Source of the DNA: an uncultured Enterobacterales bacterium
GTDB taxonomy: Bacteria > Pseudomonadota > Gammaproteobacteria > Enterobacterales > CALYQQ01
Length of the DNA stretch: 64,000 bases
NCBI GenBank assembly: GCA_945288535.1
Contig: CALYQQ010000001.1
Coordinates: 124,001-188,000 of the forward strand
Direction of reading: 5' to 3'
Position 1 is the first letter of the stretch; each line of letters begins with the position of its first letter. This document shows, piece by piece, positions 9,141 to 19,483 of this stretch. The notes beneath the pieces were generated by a model, which saw nothing but the letters and a program-made list of their open reading frames with translations, did no database searches and was not told where the DNA came from. A program made the position numbers and the translations under genes.

Positions 9141-10784
9141 TTAGTGAGTATTTAAAACACTATTGACTATATCTACAGCTTCATTTTCTATCTGTTCACG
9201 ATGCGTAGTACTAAGTAAACTTTCGCAATAAATTTTATAGGCATTTTCAGTACCTGATGGACGTGCTGCAAACCATCCATGTTCTGTCACAACTTTTAAT
9301 CCCCCAATAGGTGCTTTATTCCCTGGTGCATCAGTTAAGCGTGATATAATTTTTTCTCCCGCTAACTTATCAGCCTTAACCTGTTTAGCGGATAAGTTAG
9401 CTAATACAGTTTTCTGTTGTGCATTTGCGGGTGCTTGAATACGGTTATAACTTGATACACCAAAACGTTTAGTTAACAATTGATAATATTCATAGGGTGT
9501 TTTTCCTGTCTTAGCTGTAATTTCAGCTGCGAGTAAACATAAGATCATTCCATCTTTATCTGTTGTCCACGCGTTACCATTAAATCGAAGAAATGATGCA
9601 CCTGCACTTTCTTCACCACCAAAACCAAGTGAACCATCATATAGGCCATCAACAAACCATTTAAACCCCACAGGGACTTCATATAATTTACGACCTAAAC
9701 TATTAGCGACTTTATCAATAATAGCACTAGAGACCAACGTTTTACCTATCGCAATATTTGTCCTCCACTCAGGGCGATGGCGGAATAAATAATCAATAGC
9801 AACAGCTAAATAACTGTTTGGCTCCATTAATCCCTCTGGTGTAATAATTCCATGGCGGTCATAATCAGGATCATTAGCAAAAGCTAAATCAAACTTATTA
9901 CGTAATGCTAATAACCCAGCCATGGCATAACGTGAAGAACAATCCATTCTAATTACACCATCATGATCCAAATGCATAAAACGGAATGTAGGATCAACCT
10001 CATCATTTACTAATTGAAGATCAAACTTATAGTGCTCAGCAATGCGTTGCCAATAACGAATACCTGACCCACCTAATGGATCAATGCCTAGTTTTAATCC
10101 CGATGCTTTAATACTCGCCATATCAACAATTTCAGGAAGTTGTTCAACATAAGGTTGTATGAGATCATATGTATGAACATGCTCACTTCGCATTGCATTA
10201 GTTAAACTGATACGTTGTACACCCTTTAATCCTTGGCGAATTAATGTATTAGCAACTTGTTCTATTTGTTTGGTAATTAATGTATCCGATGGTCCCCCAT
10301 TAATACAATTATATTTAATCCCACCATCTTGGGGAGGATTATGTGATGGTGTTATGACAATACCATCCGCTTTTGATGTATTATCACGGTTATAACATAA
10401 AATAGCATGAGATATAGCTGGTGTGGGTGTAAAACCATTATTTTCCTGAATAATAATATCAACTTTATTTGCTATAAAAACTTCTAAAACTGATATAAAT
10501 GCTGGCTCGGATAATGCGTGAGTATCTTTACCAATAAAGCATGGACCAGTTATTCCCGCTTTTTTACGATATTCAATAATAGCTTGAGCTATCGCCAAAA
10601 TATGCTGCTCATTAAAACTTTGTTTTACAGAACTGCCTCGATGGCCTGAGGTTCCAAACTTAACAGCATGCTCTAAATTGTCTGGATCAGGAATTAATGA
10701 ATAATATTCAGCTACCAGGCGAGGTATATTAATTAAATCCTTCTGCTGCGCTAATTGTCCAGCTCGTTGATTAATAGCCATCAT
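9141..10784 (-). CDS. pgm: Phosphoglucomutase (alpha-D-glucose phosphate-specific)
   Basis: Interconverts glucose 1-phosphate and glucose 6-phosphate in the cytoplasm, linking glycolysis with UDP-glucose and glycogen. It is 547 residues, like E. coli Pgm (546). Seen: the catalytic phosphoserine loop TPSHNPP (Ser147 from the first Met), the metal loop DPDYDRHG, the sugar-binding [12 protein letters not shown] segment and the C-terminal [12 protein letters not shown] phosphate-binding motif. Two adjacent ATG codons (10784, 10781) follow AAGGAT, and either could be used. It starts 23 bases after seqA, so a seqA-pgm operon is likely, as in E. coli. Confidence 0.97.
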   Translation of the reverse strand: MMAINQRAGQLAQQKDLINIPRLVAEYYSLIPDPDNLEHAVKFGTSGHRGSSVKQSFNEQHILAIAQAIIEYRKKAGITGPCFIGKDTHALSEPAFISVLEVFIANKVDIIIQENNGFTPTPAISHAILCYNRDNTSKADGIVITPSHNPPQDGGIKYNCINGGPSDTLITKQIEQVANTLIRQGLKGVQRISLTNAMRSEHVHTYDLIQPYVEQLPEIVDMASIKASGLKLGIDPLGGSGIRYWQRIAEHYKFDLQLVNDEVDPTFRFMHLDHDGVIRMDCSSRYAMAGLLALRNKFDLAFANDPDYDRHGIITPEGLMEPNSYLAVAIDYLFRHRPEWRTNIAIGKTLVSSAIIDKVANSLGRKLYEVPVGFKWFVDGLYDGSLGFGGEESAGASFLRFNGNAWTTDKDGMILCLLAAEITAKTGKTPYEYYQLLTKRFGVSSYNRIQAPANAQQKTVLANLSAKQVKADKLAGEKIISRLTDAPGNKAPIGGLKVVTEHGWFAARPSGTENAYKIYCESLLSTTHREQIENEAVDIVNSVLNTH

Positions 10785-10807
10785 AGTATCCTTTTGTTAA
10801 TTAACCT

Positions 10808-11344
10808 CTACTCAGTTATGTTCTTAAGTAATACTTTGTCGCAAATATGCTCAATCATAGGAGGCTGGAATTTCATGCCTAGCATGATTTGTTCAATCAT
10901 ATATCTTTTACGCTCAGAATTCGTATTCGTAATAACCCAGTAGGGAGTACCTGTAATATGTTTTGGCTTACTTTGCTTTCCTGAACGTAATAATGTCTCC
11001 GCCTCAAACGCAAAATATTGACGTGTCCTGCCATGTAGCGTATCTGCTGCTACTTTAAATTGTTGTGGGTTATATTGATATAAGATTTGCAAAGCCATCA
11101 TAAAGCGATCAATAACTTTTTTTTGCTCAGTAAAGGATACTGCGGCAAATAATGATATAATATTCTCAACACTGCTTTGCTCCGTATTGAGAACATTAGT
11201 CTGCGTATTTATCAACGGTTGAGTTATTTTTTCCGGATAAAAATTTAACATCCTACGTAATATATCAGATGCGCTTTCACCAATGTCTTGCGTTTTTCCA
11301 GCAATGTAACGATAAAGATCATCATCAATTTCAATCATTTTCAT
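10808..11344 (-). CDS. seqA: Replication initiation negative regulator SeqA
   Basis: Binds hemimethylated GATC sites, sequesters oriC after initiation and organises new DNA. The N-terminal oligomerisation domain (MKMIEIDDDLYRYIAG...GESASDILRRML) and the C-terminal DNA-binding domain (LHGRTRQYFAFEAETLL; GTPYWVITNTNSERKRYMIEQIM) are clear, joined by a diverged linker. It is 178 residues against 181 in E. coli. Its presence implies Dam methylation in this organism. First gene of seqA-pgm, divergent from ybfF. Confidence 0.96.
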   Translation of the reverse strand: MKMIEIDDDLYRYIAGKTQDIGESASDILRRMLNFYPEKITQPLINTQTNVLNTEQSSVENIISLFAAVSFTEQKKVIDRFMMALQILYQYNPQQFKVAADTLHGRTRQYFAFEAETLLRSGKQSKPKHITGTPYWVITNTNSERKRYMIEQIMLGMKFQPPMIEHICDKVLLKNITE

Positions 11345-11448
11345 TTTGATTCTACTCTATTCTTTTATCAATCATTCTGTATGATTATACTCATATAATC
11401 GATGTTTTATAACTGATAGCTTTATTTATTAAAATTTATAGTTTTATT

Positions 11449-12207
11449 ATGCAATTAAATTATCGTATTCATGGTGAAGGTTCACCTATTATTCTTATTC
11501 ATGGTCTGTTTGGTAGCCTTGATAATTTAGGACAAATTGCAAAAGCACTGGCGCAACATTATCAAGTTATTCAATTAGACTTACGTAATCATGGCAAATC
11601 GCCTTGGAATGACACGATGACCATTGATGCAATGGCACAAGATATTATACAGTTAATGGATTACCTTAATCTAAATAACGATATTATTGTCATAGGTCAT
11701 TCATTAGGCGGTAAAGTGGCAATGAAGTTAACAGCACTTGCACCACAAAAAATCATGAAGCTCATTGTTCTTGATATCGCCCCTGTCGCTTATCATCAAC
11801 GACGGCATGATGCTGTTTTTGCTGCACTCAATGCTGTTGAGAAGGCACATTTGAGCCAGCGACGACAAGCAGTTACAATAATGAAAGATTATCTTGCGGA
11901 TGATAATACTATTTTATTTTTACTAAAATCGTTCAATCAAGGCCACTGGTACTTCAATCTACCAGTTATTTATAAGTATTATGATGCTATTTCTACTTGG
12001 CAAGAGGTACCGGCCTGGAAAAAACCGATATTATTTATCCGTGGTAGCTTATCTGACTATATTAAACGGGATTATTGGGATATTATCTCACGTCAATTCC
12101 CTATAGCCAAAGCTCATATAATATATGGTGCAGGGCATTGGGTTCATGGTGAAAAACCTGAGCAAACATTACGAATAATACAACGTTTTTTACAAGAGAC
12201 TGAATAA
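11449..12207 (+). CDS. ybfF: Alpha/beta-hydrolase esterase YbfF
   Basis: Acyl-CoA/short-ester hydrolase of the alpha/beta-hydrolase fold. The oxyanion segment HGLFGSLDN is followed by the nucleophile elbow GHSLGG (Ser85), an acidic residue in the LIVLDIAP segment and the catalytic histidine in GAGHWVHGEKP near the end. Its 252 residues match the E. coli homologue (254). It lies head to head with seqA as in E. coli; physiological substrate is not known. Confidence 0.93.
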   Translation: MQLNYRIHGEGSPIILIHGLFGSLDNLGQIAKALAQHYQVIQLDLRNHGKSPWNDTMTIDAMAQDIIQLMDYLNLNNDIIVIGHSLGGKVAMKLTALAPQKIMKLIVLDIAPVAYHQRRHDAVFAALNAVEKAHLSQRRQAVTIMKDYLADDNTILFLLKSFNQGHWYFNLPVIYKYYDAISTWQEVPAWKKPILFIRGSLSDYIKRDYWDIISRQFPIAKAHIIYGAGHWVHGEKPEQTLRIIQRFLQETE

Positions 12208-12267
12208 CAACATTCATTATCAGAAATACCTATGCATTAATTCTATCCATTTACAACAGACATAACT

Positions 12268-12552
12268 ATGGCAAAAGAACAACTTGATCGAACAACACCC
12301 GATTTATTTAGTGATGAAAAACGCCCGGGACGGCCTAAAACAAGTTTGTTGAATCGTAAAACACAACTGAAAATTAACAAACGAAATCAACTAAAACGTG
12401 ATAAGCAACGCGGCCTTAAACGTATTGAGTTAAAATTACCACAAGATCATGTTGAATTATTAGATGAATTAGCCAAACAATATAGTATTAATCGAAGTGA
12501 ACTTGTAATACGACTGTTAACAAAACAATTCTTATCTCAAGAAAAACCTTGA
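12268..12552 (+). CDS. ybfE: YbfE-family protein (LexA-regulated in E. coli)
   Basis: Ninety-four residues beginning MAKEQLDRTTPDLFSDEKR and continuing GRPKT, a basic middle (LKINKRNQLKRDKQRGLKR) and a ribbon-helix-helix-like C-terminus (IELKLPQDHVELLDELAKQ), as in E. coli YbfE. It is probably a small DNA-binding protein; its target is unknown. The E. coli gene belongs to the SOS regulon. I do not see a clear CTG-N10-CAG LexA box in the 60 bases upstream, so SOS control is unsupported here. Confidence 0.9.
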   Translation: MAKEQLDRTTPDLFSDEKRPGRPKTSLLNRKTQLKINKRNQLKRDKQRGLKRIELKLPQDHVELLDELAKQYSINRSELVIRLLTKQFLSQEKP

Positions 12553-12722
12553 TTGCTTGGTATATCAACTAGAAATAGCATAAAATGGGTCTAGACGAAA
12601 ATATTAAGTTATTGTATGAATCCTCCGCAGACAAATAAACGTGGATCATGATATAGTGACAAATATAGGTATATTTTCCATTAAGCTAATTTTGCTGATA
12701 ATAGAATAGGATATAATGACTT

Positions 12723-13238
12723 ATGGCAACTGTAGGTATTTTTTTTGGTAGTGACACAGGTAATACTGAAAATATCGCTAAACAAATTCAAAAACAGCTT
12801 GGCTCCGATATCGCAAATATTCATGATATAGCGAAAAGTAAACCACAAGATATGGAACATTATGATATTTTACTGTTTGGTATTCCAACCTGGTATTACG
12901 GTGAATCACAATGTGATTGGGATGATTTCTTTCCCTCACTAGAGAAAATCGACTTATCTTCCAAGCGTATCGCTATTTTTGGTTGTGGTGACCAAGAAGA
13001 TTATGCAGAATATTTCTGTGATGCTATGGGAACCTTGCGTGATCTTATTCTTGAGAAAGGTGCAACTATAGTCGGTGCCTGGCCCACTACTGGTTATCAT
13101 TTCGAAGCCTCTAAAGCGGTCAATGATGACGGTAATTTCGTTGGTTTGGCTATTGATGAAGATCGCCAACCTGAACTCACAGAAAAAAGAATACAACAAT
13201 GGGTTACACAAATTAAGCAAGAATTAAATTTGGCTTAA
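12723..13238 (+). CDS. fldA: Flavodoxin 1
   Basis: FMN-binding electron carrier that supplies radical-SAM and other reductive enzymes, relevant to MiaB and LipA in this window. The FMN phosphate loop is GSDTGNTENIA near the N-terminus, followed by the aromatic FMN-stacking segments (PTWYYGESQCDWDDFF and GCGDQEDYAEYFCDA). It has 171 residues against 176 in E. coli. The fldA-fur order is kept, but 418 bases and a hairpin lie between them, so fur has its own promoter. Confidence 0.96.
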   Translation: MATVGIFFGSDTGNTENIAKQIQKQLGSDIANIHDIAKSKPQDMEHYDILLFGIPTWYYGESQCDWDDFFPSLEKIDLSSKRIAIFGCGDQEDYAEYFCDAMGTLRDLILEKGATIVGAWPTTGYHFEASKAVNDDGNFVGLAIDEDRQPELTEKRIQQWVTQIKQELNLA

Positions 13239-13268
13239 TTAGCTATTATTTTTTATCTAGCTTAAATA

Positions 13269-13291
13269 AACAGCAACCATTGGTTGCTGTT
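13269..13291 (+). terminator. Hairpin terminator after fldA
   Basis: Perfect 10-base arms AACAGCAACC and GGTTGCTGTT enclose ATT. Only a short T-containing tail (CTTATATT) follows, so it may terminate moderately. It lies 30 bases after the fldA stop. Confidence 0.6.
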
Positions 13292-13553
13292 CTTATATTA
13301 AAGAAGCTATTTATTAACCTACTGTCAGTAATATATTATTTAATGATTACCTGAAATAGATATATACAAAGTTATCATGAGCCCACATTATAACCTTATT
13401 ACCATTATAATTATGACTAAAAATATAATAGATAAGAAAGATAATAATGCTATAATTTATTGGGAATCGTTATCAATTAAGGTTTACAACTACATACTAA
13501 ATATAAGTAGGGTTTTATGTCGAAATGTATAGTCTTAGCTAACTAATCTACTG

Positions 13554-13582
13554 TTTTCATTTTGTTTTAACCATCTTATAAT
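13554..13582 (+). promoter_or_regulatory. Predicted sigma-70 promoter of fur
   Basis: TATAAT at 13577-13582 is a perfect -10 element, 17 bases after TTTTCA (13554-13559), which matches four of six bases of the -35 consensus. It lies about 75 bases upstream of the fur start codon. I found no strong Fur box overlapping it. Confidence 0.45.
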
Positions 13583-13656
13583 GCCTATCATAGTATTTAC
13601 TTTTTGTTAACATTGTAAACAATCAAGGTTAACACAATAGATCAGGAATAAAATGC

Positions 13657-14106
13657 ATGACTGATAATAATGCAGCCTTAAAAAAAGTAGGCTTAAAAAT
13701 AACTTTGCCACGACTCAAAATAATGAATATGCTCCAACATCCTGACAATCATCATGTCAGTGCAGAAGAACTTTATAAAAAACTTCTGGATATGGGAGAA
13801 GAAATTGGCTTAGCAACAGTATATCGTGTTCTTAATCAGTTTGATGATGCAGGTATTGTGACTCGCCATAGTTTTGAAGGTGGGAAATCTGTTTTTGAAC
13901 TAACCCAACAACTTCACCATGATCATCTTATTTGCCTTGATTGTGGGCAAGTCATTGAGTTTCGTGATGAATACATTGAACAACGCCAACATGAAATTGC
14001 TAAAGAACATGGTATTAAATTAACTAATCATAGTCTTTATTTATATGGAACATGTGATGGCTGTAACTGTGCTAATGATCCACAGGCACATAAAAAACAG
14101 AAATAA
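13657..14106 (+). CDS. fur: Ferric uptake regulator
   Basis: Iron-responsive repressor. The winged-helix DNA-binding domain (residues 1-82, with GLATVYRVLNQFDDAGIV) is nearly identical to that of E. coli. The dimerisation domain keeps the metal-binding HHDHLICLDC segment (Cys93, Cys96) and a second cysteine group (Cys133, Cys136, Cys138). It is 149 residues long. Probable targets here are the boxes near 7.0 kb and, more weakly, 49.0 kb. Confidence 0.98.
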   Translation: MTDNNAALKKVGLKITLPRLKIMNMLQHPDNHHVSAEELYKKLLDMGEEIGLATVYRVLNQFDDAGIVTRHSFEGGKSVFELTQQLHHDHLICLDCGQVIEFRDEYIEQRQHEIAKEHGIKLTNHSLYLYGTCDGCNCANDPQAHKKQK

Positions 14107-14123
14107 TTTATGTGATTATCGAA

Positions 14124-14149
14124 GGGCGTTATTGGACTAAACGCCTTTT
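14124..14149 (+). terminator. Rho-independent terminator after fur
   Basis: GGCGTT (14125-14130) pairs with AACGCC (14140-14145), followed by TTTTC. It sits 18 bases after the fur stop. Confidence 0.75.
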
Positions 14150-14491
14150 CATTGAGCATCTCACACCTAAACTTATCCATCCATTAATAAATAAGTGAAT
14201 AACCTCGCTCTGCATAAGAAAAATTTCATTCAAGCTAATAACTATAATAAAATTTTTGCAAAATAAGGTTAATTATTCATTATCTATATGAATAATAAAA
14301 CTTATAAGAAGACATTTTAGTCTGTAATTACTATAAAATGCATGAGAAAAATTACGTCATAACCATTAGTTATATCGTTTAAAATAATAATTTTGTATTC
14401 TTATTATAGGTTAACGCGATTACCCATTATACGCCCCTTTGCTATCTGGAGCGTATAATAAAGCATATGAAGTTAAGATAACAATGCCAAA
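14150..14491. other. Gap between fur and glnS (convergent)
   Basis: About 340 bases with no gene; the chiPQ genes found here in E. coli are absent. A 9-base inverted repeat (ATTATACGC at 14426-14434, complement at 14451-14459) sits 33 bases beyond the glnS stop and may serve as its terminator, though no T run follows on the glnS strand. Confidence 0.5.
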
Positions 14492-16153
14492 CTAGGCTTG
14501 CCAAGTATCCCGTAAACCAACTGTACGATTAAAAATCAATTTATCAGGTGAAGAATGTACGTTATCGGTACAAAAATAACCCTCACGCTCAAATTGATAT
14601 GCTACATTAAATTGCGCATTAACTAAAGAAGCTTCAACAAATCCATGACGAATAATAAGTGAATTTAAATTTATAGTTGATAATACATCTTTTTCAGCAG
14701 CTGGATTTGCCACTTTAAATAAGCGATCATATAATCTAAACTCAGCAGGTTTTGCATGAGCTACTGATACCCAATGAATAACACCTTTTACTTTACGTCC
14801 ATCAGCAGGATCTTTACCTAATGTAGCTGTATCACAAGAACAATAAATAGTAGTGATATTGCCTGCAACATCTTTGTCTACCCGTTCTGCTTTTATCACA
14901 TAAGCATAACGCAATCTTACCTCTTTACCTAAAACTAAACGTTTATATTGTTTATTTGCTTCTTCACGAAAATCAGCACGATCAATATAAAGTTCACGAC
15001 TAAAAGCAAGCTCACGGCGTCCTTTGCTTTCATCTGCTGGATGATTTGCGACGTTAAGAATTTCTTCGTACCCTTCTGGTAAATTTTCAATTACAAGTTT
15101 AACTGGATCGAGCACTGCCATTGCTCTAGGCGCATTCACATTTAAATCATCACGAATACATGATTCAAGTGCGGCCATTTCAATGACATTTTCTTGTTTA
15201 GTTACACCAATGCGCCGACAAAATTCACGGATAGACTCAGGAGTATAGCCTCGACGACGTAATCCAGAAACAGTAGGCATCCTTGGATCATCCCAACCAT
15301 CAACAATTTTTTCATTAACTAATAATTGTAATTTACGTTTTGATGTGAGTGTATATTCTAAATTTAATCGGGAAAACTCGTATTGACGCGGACGTGCTTG
15401 AATCGATATATTATCTAATACCCAATCATATAAACGCCGATTATCTTGAAATTCTAATGTACACAAAGAGTGTGTAATATCTTCAATAGCGTCCGATATA
15501 CAATGCGTAAAATCATACATAGGATAAATACACCATTGATTTCCCGTCTGATGATGTTCAGCAAATTTTATGCGGTATAAAACAGGATCCCGCATGACAA
15601 TAAAAGGTGAAGCCATATCAATTTTCGCTCGTAAACACGCTTTACCTTCAGCAAACTCACCGTTTTTCATTCGATTAAATAAGTCAAGGTTTTCCTCAAC
15701 TGAACGATCACGATAAGGGCTATTTTTTCCTGGTTCAGTTAATGTTCCACGATATTCACGAATTTGTTCTACTGTTAATTCATCAACATAAGCGAGTCCT
15801 TTATTAATTAATTCAAGTGCATAATCATAAAGTTGATCAAAATAATCTGAAGAATAACGAATAGCACCATCCCAATGAAAACCTAACCAAGCGACATCAT
15901 TCTTAATAGATTCAACATATTCCATGTCTTCTTTAGCAGGATTCGTATCATCAAAACGTAGATTACATTTACCGTGATAATCGTTAGCAATACCAAAATT
16001 TAAACAAATTGATTTAGCGTGACCTATATGTAAATAACCATTTGGTTCTGGTGGAAAGCGCGTATGAATAGTTTTGTACTTGCCTGCTTCTAAATCTTCA
16101 TCAATGATATGTCGAATAAAATTGCCTGGGCGGGCTGTTTCTGCCTCACTCAT
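14492..16153 (-). CDS. glnS: Glutaminyl-tRNA synthetase
   Basis: Class I aminoacyl-tRNA synthetase that charges tRNA-Gln, including the two tRNA-Gln genes at 26.6-26.8 kb. The HIGH-type motif is [16 protein letters not shown] and the KMSKS-type loop is [12 protein letters not shown], followed by the anticodon-binding beta-barrel domains. I chose the ATG at 16153 because GGGGAA lies eight bases upstream and the protein then starts like E. coli GlnRS (553 versus 554 residues). An in-frame ATG at 16192 would add 13 residues. Confidence 0.97.
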   Translation of the reverse strand: MSEAETARPGNFIRHIIDEDLEAGKYKTIHTRFPPEPNGYLHIGHAKSICLNFGIANDYHGKCNLRFDDTNPAKEDMEYVESIKNDVAWLGFHWDGAIRYSSDYFDQLYDYALELINKGLAYVDELTVEQIREYRGTLTEPGKNSPYRDRSVEENLDLFNRMKNGEFAEGKACLRAKIDMASPFIVMRDPVLYRIKFAEHHQTGNQWCIYPMYDFTHCISDAIEDITHSLCTLEFQDNRRLYDWVLDNISIQARPRQYEFSRLNLEYTLTSKRKLQLLVNEKIVDGWDDPRMPTVSGLRRRGYTPESIREFCRRIGVTKQENVIEMAALESCIRDDLNVNAPRAMAVLDPVKLVIENLPEGYEEILNVANHPADESKGRRELAFSRELYIDRADFREEANKQYKRLVLGKEVRLRYAYVIKAERVDKDVAGNITTIYCSCDTATLGKDPADGRKVKGVIHWVSVAHAKPAEFRLYDRLFKVANPAAEKDVLSTINLNSLIIRHGFVEASLVNAQFNVAYQFEREGYFCTDNVHSSPDKLIFNRTVGLRDTWQA

Positions 16154-16386
16154 TGTTTTTTCCCCTATAAATCTTTTATTCAAATATAACACTATATAAT
16201 GTTATATCTGGCACAAGTATACAACAGTTAGTTAATGTTATTATGCTATATCAAGAAATTAACTACCAGAGAATCAATCCATACAATAATTTATCTAATA
16301 GACATAATTACCATAAAATGACACGTTTATTATTGTTTGTAACAATCTAATAATTTTAGTAGGTTAACTTACCTATTTTCAATCGT

Positions 16387-16413
16387 AAAAAAGCCCACTA
16401 AACGTGGGCTTTT
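16387..16413 (-). terminator. Rho-independent terminator of nagE
   Basis: On the minus strand AAGCCCAC, a GTTTA loop and GTGGGCTT are followed by TTTTA, about 30 bases after the nagE stop. The A-rich flank on the plus strand would also let it act in the opposite direction. Confidence 0.85.
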
Positions 16414-16443
16414 AAGTTAATTGATAAAGTTAAAATAACACTA

Positions 16444-18459
16444 TTAACTCGCTTTTACGATTCGCTTCATTGCATCTGCAATAATTTCTGCTTTTGCACC
16501 AACAATAATTTGAATACGCTGTTTATTAAGTTTTACAAATCCAGCAGCACCCAACCTTTTAATGGCTGCTTCATCAATTATATCTGCATCATTCACAGCT
16601 AAACGTAATCGTGTAATACAAGCATCAATTTGTGTTAGGTTCTCAGCACCAACGATATTTACATATTCTTGAGCAAGATAGTCTATATCATCTTTATTTG
16701 CGACTGCCCGTTTTGTTGCGGCTAAATCAGCTTTTTCATTTACAACAGGAACACCGCCTACTATTTGCTTCATGCAATCAGCAATTGATTCTGCTTTAGC
16801 GCCAACAATAATTTGAGCACTTTGTTTATTTAGTTTAATAACAGCGGCTGCACCAAGTTGTTTTGCCGCATCTTCATCAATCAAAGAAGAATCTTCCACC
16901 GTTAAACGTAAACGGGTAATACATGCATCAATTGCTTTTAAATTATCAGCACCAACTACATCAATATAACCTTTTGCCAAGGTTGATAACTCATTAGTGT
17001 CACTCTTTTCCATAGAGGTTATTGCATCTGCATCATCTTCTCTACCGGGTGTTTTAATGTTAAACATACGAATAACTATGTAGAAAATAACAAAATAAAT
17101 GACACTAAAGACTAAACCTACAGGAATAAGAAGTGCAGGTTTTGTTGCTAATCCCCAGTTAAGGACATAATCAATCAATCCAGCTGAAAAACCAAAACCA
17201 TGTAGAATACCTAAACTATTAACAACTACCATTGACACACCCGCTAAAATAGCATGGATGATATACAGCAACGGTGCCATAAACATAAAGGTAAATTCAA
17301 TTGGTTCAGTGATCCCTGTTAAAAAAGCTGTTAACGCGACGGAAAAAAGCAAACCACCTACGCGGGCACGATTACGTTTTGGTGCTGCGAAATACATCGC
17401 CAATGCTGCACCAGGCAAACCAAACATAAAAATTGGATATGCCCATGCCATATAGACCCCAGCAGTAGGATCGCCTGCAAAGAAACGATTTAAGTCTCCA
17501 CGTGTAGTTGTTTGTGCAATTTCGTTTACGACGGAACCAGCAATAACGTGTCCATGAATATCAAAGGCTGTACCATGTAATGTTAGCTGTTTAGCTAATT
17601 CAGGACTGATACATATAATATGTTGGATAGCATCACCACCCGCTGAGGCTATTTCATAAGTAACTTTTGTACATTCACCTAAAAAACCAAACCAAAACAC
17701 AGAATGTAATATATAGTGTAAACCGAATGGGATTAAAGCACGATTCATTACACCATATGTAAATTGGCCGATTGAACCACTATCTGAAACAAACCGACTA
17801 AAATTATTAATAGCCGCTTGAACATATATCCATAATTCACCACAAATAAATGCAGCGATCAGACAGACTAATCCTGTCATAATAGGCACACAGCGTTTAC
17901 CACCAAAGAAGGCCAAATAATCAGGAAGTTTTACTTCACTAAAGGCGTTATAACAGTGACCTGCAACAATACCTGCAATAACACCACCAAAGAAAGATAA
18001 ATCCATTGGTACATTAGTAACTGACTTTATAATCGAATCAGCAATTATTTGACCATGGCTATCAAGTGCTGGAGAAACTCCTAGAGTCAATTCATGTAAT
18101 TTCGTAATAATCGCGTTATCTTTAACAATCAGCGAATGTAATTGACCTAAGTTATTCTGAAGAACATATGTGATTTCTGTATAGTTTCCTAATACTTCTG
18201 TTCCTTTTGTTAAAACAAAATAACCAACAGCACCTGCCAATGCAGCTGCACCAGCTCCATCTCGTGATAATCCAACCGCAATACCTAATGCAAAAAGTAG
18301 CGGTAAGTTATCGAAAATACTTCCACCCGCTACAGAAATAAATGGAATGTTTAAAACATCGGGTCTTCCTAGCCGCAAAAGTAGTGCAGCAATAGGTAAT
18401 GTTGCAATGGGCAACATCAGCGATTTACCCAATCGCTGTAAATATCCAAGTATATTCAA
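16444..18459 (-). CDS. nagE: N-acetylglucosamine PTS permease, EIIC-EIIB-EIIB form lacking EIIA
   Basis: Inner-membrane PTS permease that imports and phosphorylates N-acetylglucosamine. Residues 1 to about 460 form the EIIC transport domain (MNILGYLQRLGKSLMLPIA...; GITEPIEFTFMFMAPLLY). Two EIIB domains follow about 100 residues apart. Each keeps the phosphorylatable cysteine in DACITRLRL (Cys513 and Cys614). The protein then stops: the EIIA domain that ends E. coli NagE is absent, although the 671-residue length is similar. EIIA must come in trans, presumably from Crr. It is transcribed away from nagB but separated from it by another gene. Confidence 0.93.
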   Translation of the reverse strand: MNILGYLQRLGKSLMLPIATLPIAALLLRLGRPDVLNIPFISVAGGSIFDNLPLLFALGIAVGLSRDGAGAAALAGAVGYFVLTKGTEVLGNYTEITYVLQNNLGQLHSLIVKDNAIITKLHELTLGVSPALDSHGQIIADSIIKSVTNVPMDLSFFGGVIAGIVAGHCYNAFSEVKLPDYLAFFGGKRCVPIMTGLVCLIAAFICGELWIYVQAAINNFSRFVSDSGSIGQFTYGVMNRALIPFGLHYILHSVFWFGFLGECTKVTYEIASAGGDAIQHIICISPELAKQLTLHGTAFDIHGHVIAGSVVNEIAQTTTRGDLNRFFAGDPTAGVYMAWAYPIFMFGLPGAALAMYFAAPKRNRARVGGLLFSVALTAFLTGITEPIEFTFMFMAPLLYIIHAILAGVSMVVVNSLGILHGFGFSAGLIDYVLNWGLATKPALLIPVGLVFSVIYFVIFYIVIRMFNIKTPGREDDADAITSMEKSDTNELSTLAKGYIDVVGADNLKAIDACITRLRLTVEDSSLIDEDAAKQLGAAAVIKLNKQSAQIIVGAKAESIADCMKQIVGGVPVVNEKADLAATKRAVANKDDIDYLAQEYVNIVGAENLTQIDACITRLRLAVNDADIIDEAAIKRLGAAGFVKLNKQRIQIIVGAKAEIIADAMKRIVKAS

Positions 18460-18802
18460 GATGTCCTCCAGAAATCGGTTTTGATAGATTAATAAAAGTT
18501 ACTACCAGATAAACCGTACTAACCTTATATTAATATTTTATGCTGTATTAGGTCGAGCTTAGTGTACGAGTATTTATTTTTTATCACAAATTAATGCTTT
18601 AAAAAATGTGATATATATAAAAAATTCACATATTATTAGTTCATTTTTTCATCATTAATAAGCATATTAATTTTTTTAAAAAAAATATGAGAGATGAATT
18701 AATTCATCCTAAAAATTTTACATAATCAAGGTAACTCTATTAATAGAGTTACTGGTGTTTATTTAAAAAAATGCATGATATAAGAAAAAGGAAGGGTTTC
18801 TA
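18460..18802. other. Upstream region of nagE
   Basis: About 340 AT-rich bases between nagE and the TPR gene, both on the minus strand. It should hold the nagE promoter and operator. A NagC-like palindrome at 18574-18594 and TGTGA/TCACA half-sites (near 18608 and 18630), too far apart for a normal CRP site, are all I see. Confidence 0.45.
18574..18594. promoter_or_regulatory. Candidate NagC-type operator upstream of nagE
   Basis: An AT-rich palindrome with half-sites TTATTTT and AAATTAA around a seven-base centre (TTATCAC), about 115 bases before the nagE start. Size and composition resemble NagC operators, but the match is by eye and the key central bases are not verified. Confidence 0.3.
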
Positions 18803-19483
18803 TTAATGCACTTTGATATTCCCATGACGAATAGCCTCTATCATCTTGTCAATATTTCCATCATTCGGAACACGTGCTTTATACATTTCAAGCATGTCAA
18901 TTGCTTTTTTATTCTCATTATTCATAATATAGGCAATTGATAACATAAAATAAGCCGGATAATAATCTTGAGCAACAGCTAACTCAAGATGCGCTATGCC
19001 CTCATCAACATTATTTGCTGACGCAAGAAATGCACCAAATCGAAAATGAGATTCGCTATCATTAGGATCTAATAAAAAAAGTGACTTAGCTGCTTTCTTT
19101 ACCCTTGACATAGACTCTATTGGCTGAACATCTAAATTATATGCAATATTGTTAATTCGTAATGCCATATTCAAGAATGTTCTATTTTCCTTCATTTTTG
19201 GAAAAAATAGATCAAGCATATTACTTAAAAATAGTGTCTCTTTTTGTGCCCTTAATTTTTCTGAGTCTTGGTCAAAAAAAACGGGATATCCTATGGCATG
19301 AATTTCAAGAGATTCAATTACTGTTAATAATGCCTCCAAATTTGGTGAAGCATAATATTTTCCACCTTGTTTATTTAAATTAAATATTTTTTTTAATTCA
19401 CTACTACTATGTTTTTGATAAGGTGTGGCATTAATAGAAATAGATAAACATAATAAAATTAATATTAAGAATGACGATTTCAT
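18803..19483 (-). CDS. Exported TPR-repeat protein, unknown function
   Basis: A 226-residue protein with a typical signal peptide (hydrophobic FLILILLCLSISI, cleavage probably after INA). Residues about 135-215 hold two to three tetratricopeptide-like repeats (LDPNDSESHFRFGAFLASA; DYYPAYFMLSIAYIMNNENK), so a periplasmic scaffold role is likely. AAGGAT nine bases upstream supports the start. I cannot name the family. It occupies the space between nagE and nagB that in E. coli is only a shared regulatory region. Its position may be accidental or may tie it to amino-sugar use. Confidence 0.8.
   Translation of the reverse strand: MKSSFLILILLCLSISINATPYQKHSSSELKKIFNLNKQGGKYYASPNLEALLTVIESLEIHAIGYPVFFDQDSEKLRAQKETLFLSNMLDLFFPKMKENRTFLNMALRINNIAYNLDVQPIESMSRVKKAAKSLFLLDPNDSESHFRFGAFLASANNVDEGIAHLELAVAQDYYPAYFMLSIAYIMNNENKKAIDMLEMYKARVPNDGNIDKMIEAIRHGNIKVH

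Noticed and set aside
13420-13480. Possible Fur box upstream of fur
   Set aside because: GATAATAATGC and ATCGTTATC fragments match the consensus at only about half of the positions.
18608-18633. CRP site upstream of nagE
   Set aside because: The TGTGA and TCACA half-sites are far further apart than the six bases CRP requires.
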